Below are positions 5,240 through 6,156 of a stretch of 6,156 nucleotides of DNA, piece after piece; the first letter of the stretch is position 1; the number at the start of each line of letters is the position of its first letter. This stretch comes from Paracoccaceae bacterium. Its GTDB lineage: Bacteria; Pseudomonadota; Alphaproteobacteria; Rhodobacterales; Rhodobacteraceae. The stretch is taken from the NCBI GenBank assembly GCA_030626365.1, contig DAOUPC010000181.1, positions 1-6,156 on the forward strand, given 5' to 3'. The notes beneath the pieces are model-generated. The model had not been told where the DNA came from. It searched no databases and saw only the letters and a program-made list of their open reading frames with translations. The translations under genes were made by a program, and so were the position numbers.

Positions 5240-5743
5240 ATGGCGGTGCTGACAACCCTGCCGTGGCCGGACAAACGTCTTAGGACGGCGGCCGCCCCGG
5301 TGGATGAGATCACGGATGATATCCGCGCGATCTGGAACGACATGATCGACACGATGGAGGCAATGCCGGGTGTTGGCCTTGCCGCGCCACAGATCGGCGT
5401 GATGTTGCGGTTGGCGGTGGTCGATGGCTCGACCAAGAGGGGGCGGGTGGTAAGGCTGGCCAATCCCGAGGTACTGCATGCCTCGGTCGAATTGCGCAGC
5501 CACGAAGAGGCCAGCCCAAACCTGCCGGGCCTGTCCGCGACCATCAAACGCCCACGTGCGGTGACGGTGCAGTTTCTGGATGAAACCGGGGTGATCACCC
5601 AGCGCGATTTTGTCGGGCTTGAGGCAACCAGCGTGCAACACCAGATCGACCATCTGAACGGGCGGATGTATTTCGACAACCTAAGCAAGGTGAAACGCGA
5701 CATGCTGCTGCGCAAAGCGCGCAAAACAGGGGTAACACGATGA
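5240..5743 (+). CDS. Peptide deformylase-like protein, probably catalytically inactive
   Basis: This 167-residue paralogue aligns with the deformylase just upstream over its whole length. Motif 1, GVGLAAPQIG (44-53), is intact. Motif 2 is EASPNLP (90-96) in place of EGCLSIP, so the metal-ligand Cys becomes S92 and the following Leu-Ser becomes P93-N94. Motif 3 is QHQIDH (133-138): both metal-ligand His remain (H134, H138), but the catalytic Glu is Q135. Loss of a metal ligand and the general base together predicts little or no deformylase activity (inference). The reading frame is undamaged and the rest of the core is conserved, so this looks like a maintained pseudo-enzyme, not a decaying pseudogene. 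ATG follows the upstream TAG after one base, and no strong ribosome site is visible, so translation is probably coupled to def. Its stop overlaps the fmt start (ATGA). Its role could be ribosome-tunnel or Def binding, or an altered reaction; none is shown. Confidence 0.93.
   Translation: MAVLTTLPWPDKRLRTAAAPVDEITDDIRAIWNDMIDTMEAMPGVGLAAPQIGVMLRLAVVDGSTKRGRVVRLANPEVLHASVELRSHEEASPNLPGLSATIKRPRAVTVQFLDETGVITQRDFVGLEATSVQHQIDHLNGRMYFDNLSKVKRDMLLRKARKTGVTR
5728..5732 (+). promoter_or_regulatory. Ribosome binding site of fmt inside the def-like gene
   Basis: AGGGG lies 7 nt before the fmt ATG, within the last codons of the preceding gene. Together with the ATGA stop/start overlap at 5740-5743 it supports termination-reinitiation coupling, and it fixes the fmt start at 5740. 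Confidence 0.6.
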
Positions 5744-6156
5744 GAATCGTCTTTATGGGAACGCCTGATTTTTCGGTTCCGGTGCTTGAGGCACTGATTG
5801 AGGCCGGGCATGAAATTGCCGCCGTTTACTGCCAGCCACCACGCCCCGCCGGGCGGGGCAAAAAGGACCGCCCCTCACCGGTGCAGGCCAAAGCCGAGGC
5901 ACTGGGCCTGACGGTGCGCCACCCCATTTCGCTGAAAGGGCTACCCGAGCAGGATGAATTTCGCGCGTTTAAGGCGGATATCGCCGTGGTGGTGGCCTAT
6001 GGGCTGATCCTGCCACAAGCGATTCTGGATGCACCTGCAAATGGCTGCTTGAATATTCACGCGTCATTGTTGCCGCGTTGGCGGGGTGCGGCGCCAATCC
6101 ATCGTGCGATCATGGCGGGGGATGCAGAAACCGGTGTTTGCATCATGCAGATGGAG
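5740..6156 (+). CDS. fmt: Methionyl-tRNA formyltransferase (5' part, cut by the window edge)
   Basis: The first 139 codons are present; the full protein is usually about 300-315 residues, so roughly the N-terminal 45 percent is visible. Fmt transfers a formyl group from 10-formyl-tetrahydrofolate to initiator Met-tRNA in the cytoplasm. The start MRIVFMGTPDFSVPVLEAL is the classic N terminus of the family. The tRNA-contacting loop RPAGRGKK (35-42) and the folate-site motif NIHASLLPRWRGAAPI (105-120) are present, with catalytic N105 and H107. The third catalytic residue, the Asp, lies just beyond the window. It overlaps the def-like gene by 4 bp (ATGA), so it is co-transcribed and probably translationally coupled with the deformylase pair. 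Confidence 0.97.
   Translation, partial: MRIVFMGTPDFSVPVLEALIEAGHEIAAVYCQPPRPAGRGKKDRPSPVQAKAEALGLTVRHPISLKGLPEQDEFRAFKADIAVVVAYGLILPQAILDAPANGCLNIHASLLPRWRGAAPIHRAIMAGDAETGVCIMQME

Noticed and set aside
5240..5743. Treating the def-like gene as a pseudogene
   Set aside because: The frame is full length, without stops or frameshifts, the fold motifs are retained and the tight operon coupling is preserved; only catalytic residues are changed.
5086..5811. Minus-strand open frame (241 codons) opposite the def-like gene and fmt
   Set aside because: It spans three genes supported by motifs and tight operon spacing; its translation is low-complexity and Ser/Arg-rich.
5843..5859. Strong GC hairpin (gccccgc, 3-nt loop, gcggggc) followed by an A-run, resembling a terminator
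   Set aside because: It lies inside fmt and encodes the conserved RPAGRGKK loop. The run after it is A, not T, on the coding strand, so it does not have terminator form in either direction.
1..6156. Mobile element, CRISPR, toxin-antitoxin or defence system
   Set aside because: No transposase, integrase, repeat-spacer array, or nuclease/antitoxin pair is present; the genes are housekeeping or ordinary metabolic and signalling types.

Overview
The window reads as a chromosomal segment of an alphaproteobacterium, most likely Rhodobacterales (Roseobacter group). The pointers are a fairly high GC content by eye, a tandem pair of peptide deformylase-type genes directly ahead of fmt, a perfect CtrA-type box (TTAA-N7-TTAA), and protein sequences in the style of that order. 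This placement is from pattern recognition, not a database search. There are no insertion sequences, phage genes, CRISPR arrays, tRNAs or rRNAs. The region looks like ordinary core or soft-core chromosome, not an accessory island.

Layout. Positions 2-1171 (minus) encode a secreted MltB-type lytic transglycosylase with a C-terminal peptidoglycan-binding domain. A 291-bp divergent intergenic region follows. It holds a 24-bp palindrome, a 12-bp tandem duplication, a plausible promoter for the transglycosylase and the CtrA box. Positions 1463-1855 (plus) encode a stand-alone, degenerate receiver-domain protein. Its 3' end overlaps, tail to tail, the end of a glutathionyl-hydroquinone reductase (1837-2838, minus). 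After a 234-bp divergent spacer comes a small conserved-looking protein of unknown function (3073-3420, plus). It ends 4 bp from the end of a convergent MalY/PatB-type PLP enzyme (3425-4597, minus). A 122-bp divergent spacer then leads into the plus-strand operon def (4720-5238), def-like (5240-5743) and fmt (5740 to the window edge, truncated).

How the genes work together. Only the last three form a clear functional unit: Fmt formylates initiator Met-tRNA and Def removes the formyl group from new proteins. The middle gene keeps the deformylase fold motifs but has lost the metal-ligand cysteine and the catalytic glutamate, so it is probably a pseudo-enzyme held in the operon by translational coupling. 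The other genes alternate strand and look like independent single-gene units: cell-wall turnover, signalling, quinone/glutathione detoxification and sulfur amino acid metabolism.

The best leads are the inactive-looking deformylase paralogue, the atypical receiver behind a CtrA box, and the palindrome/repeat cluster between mltB and the receiver gene. No wholly new multi-gene system is evident.
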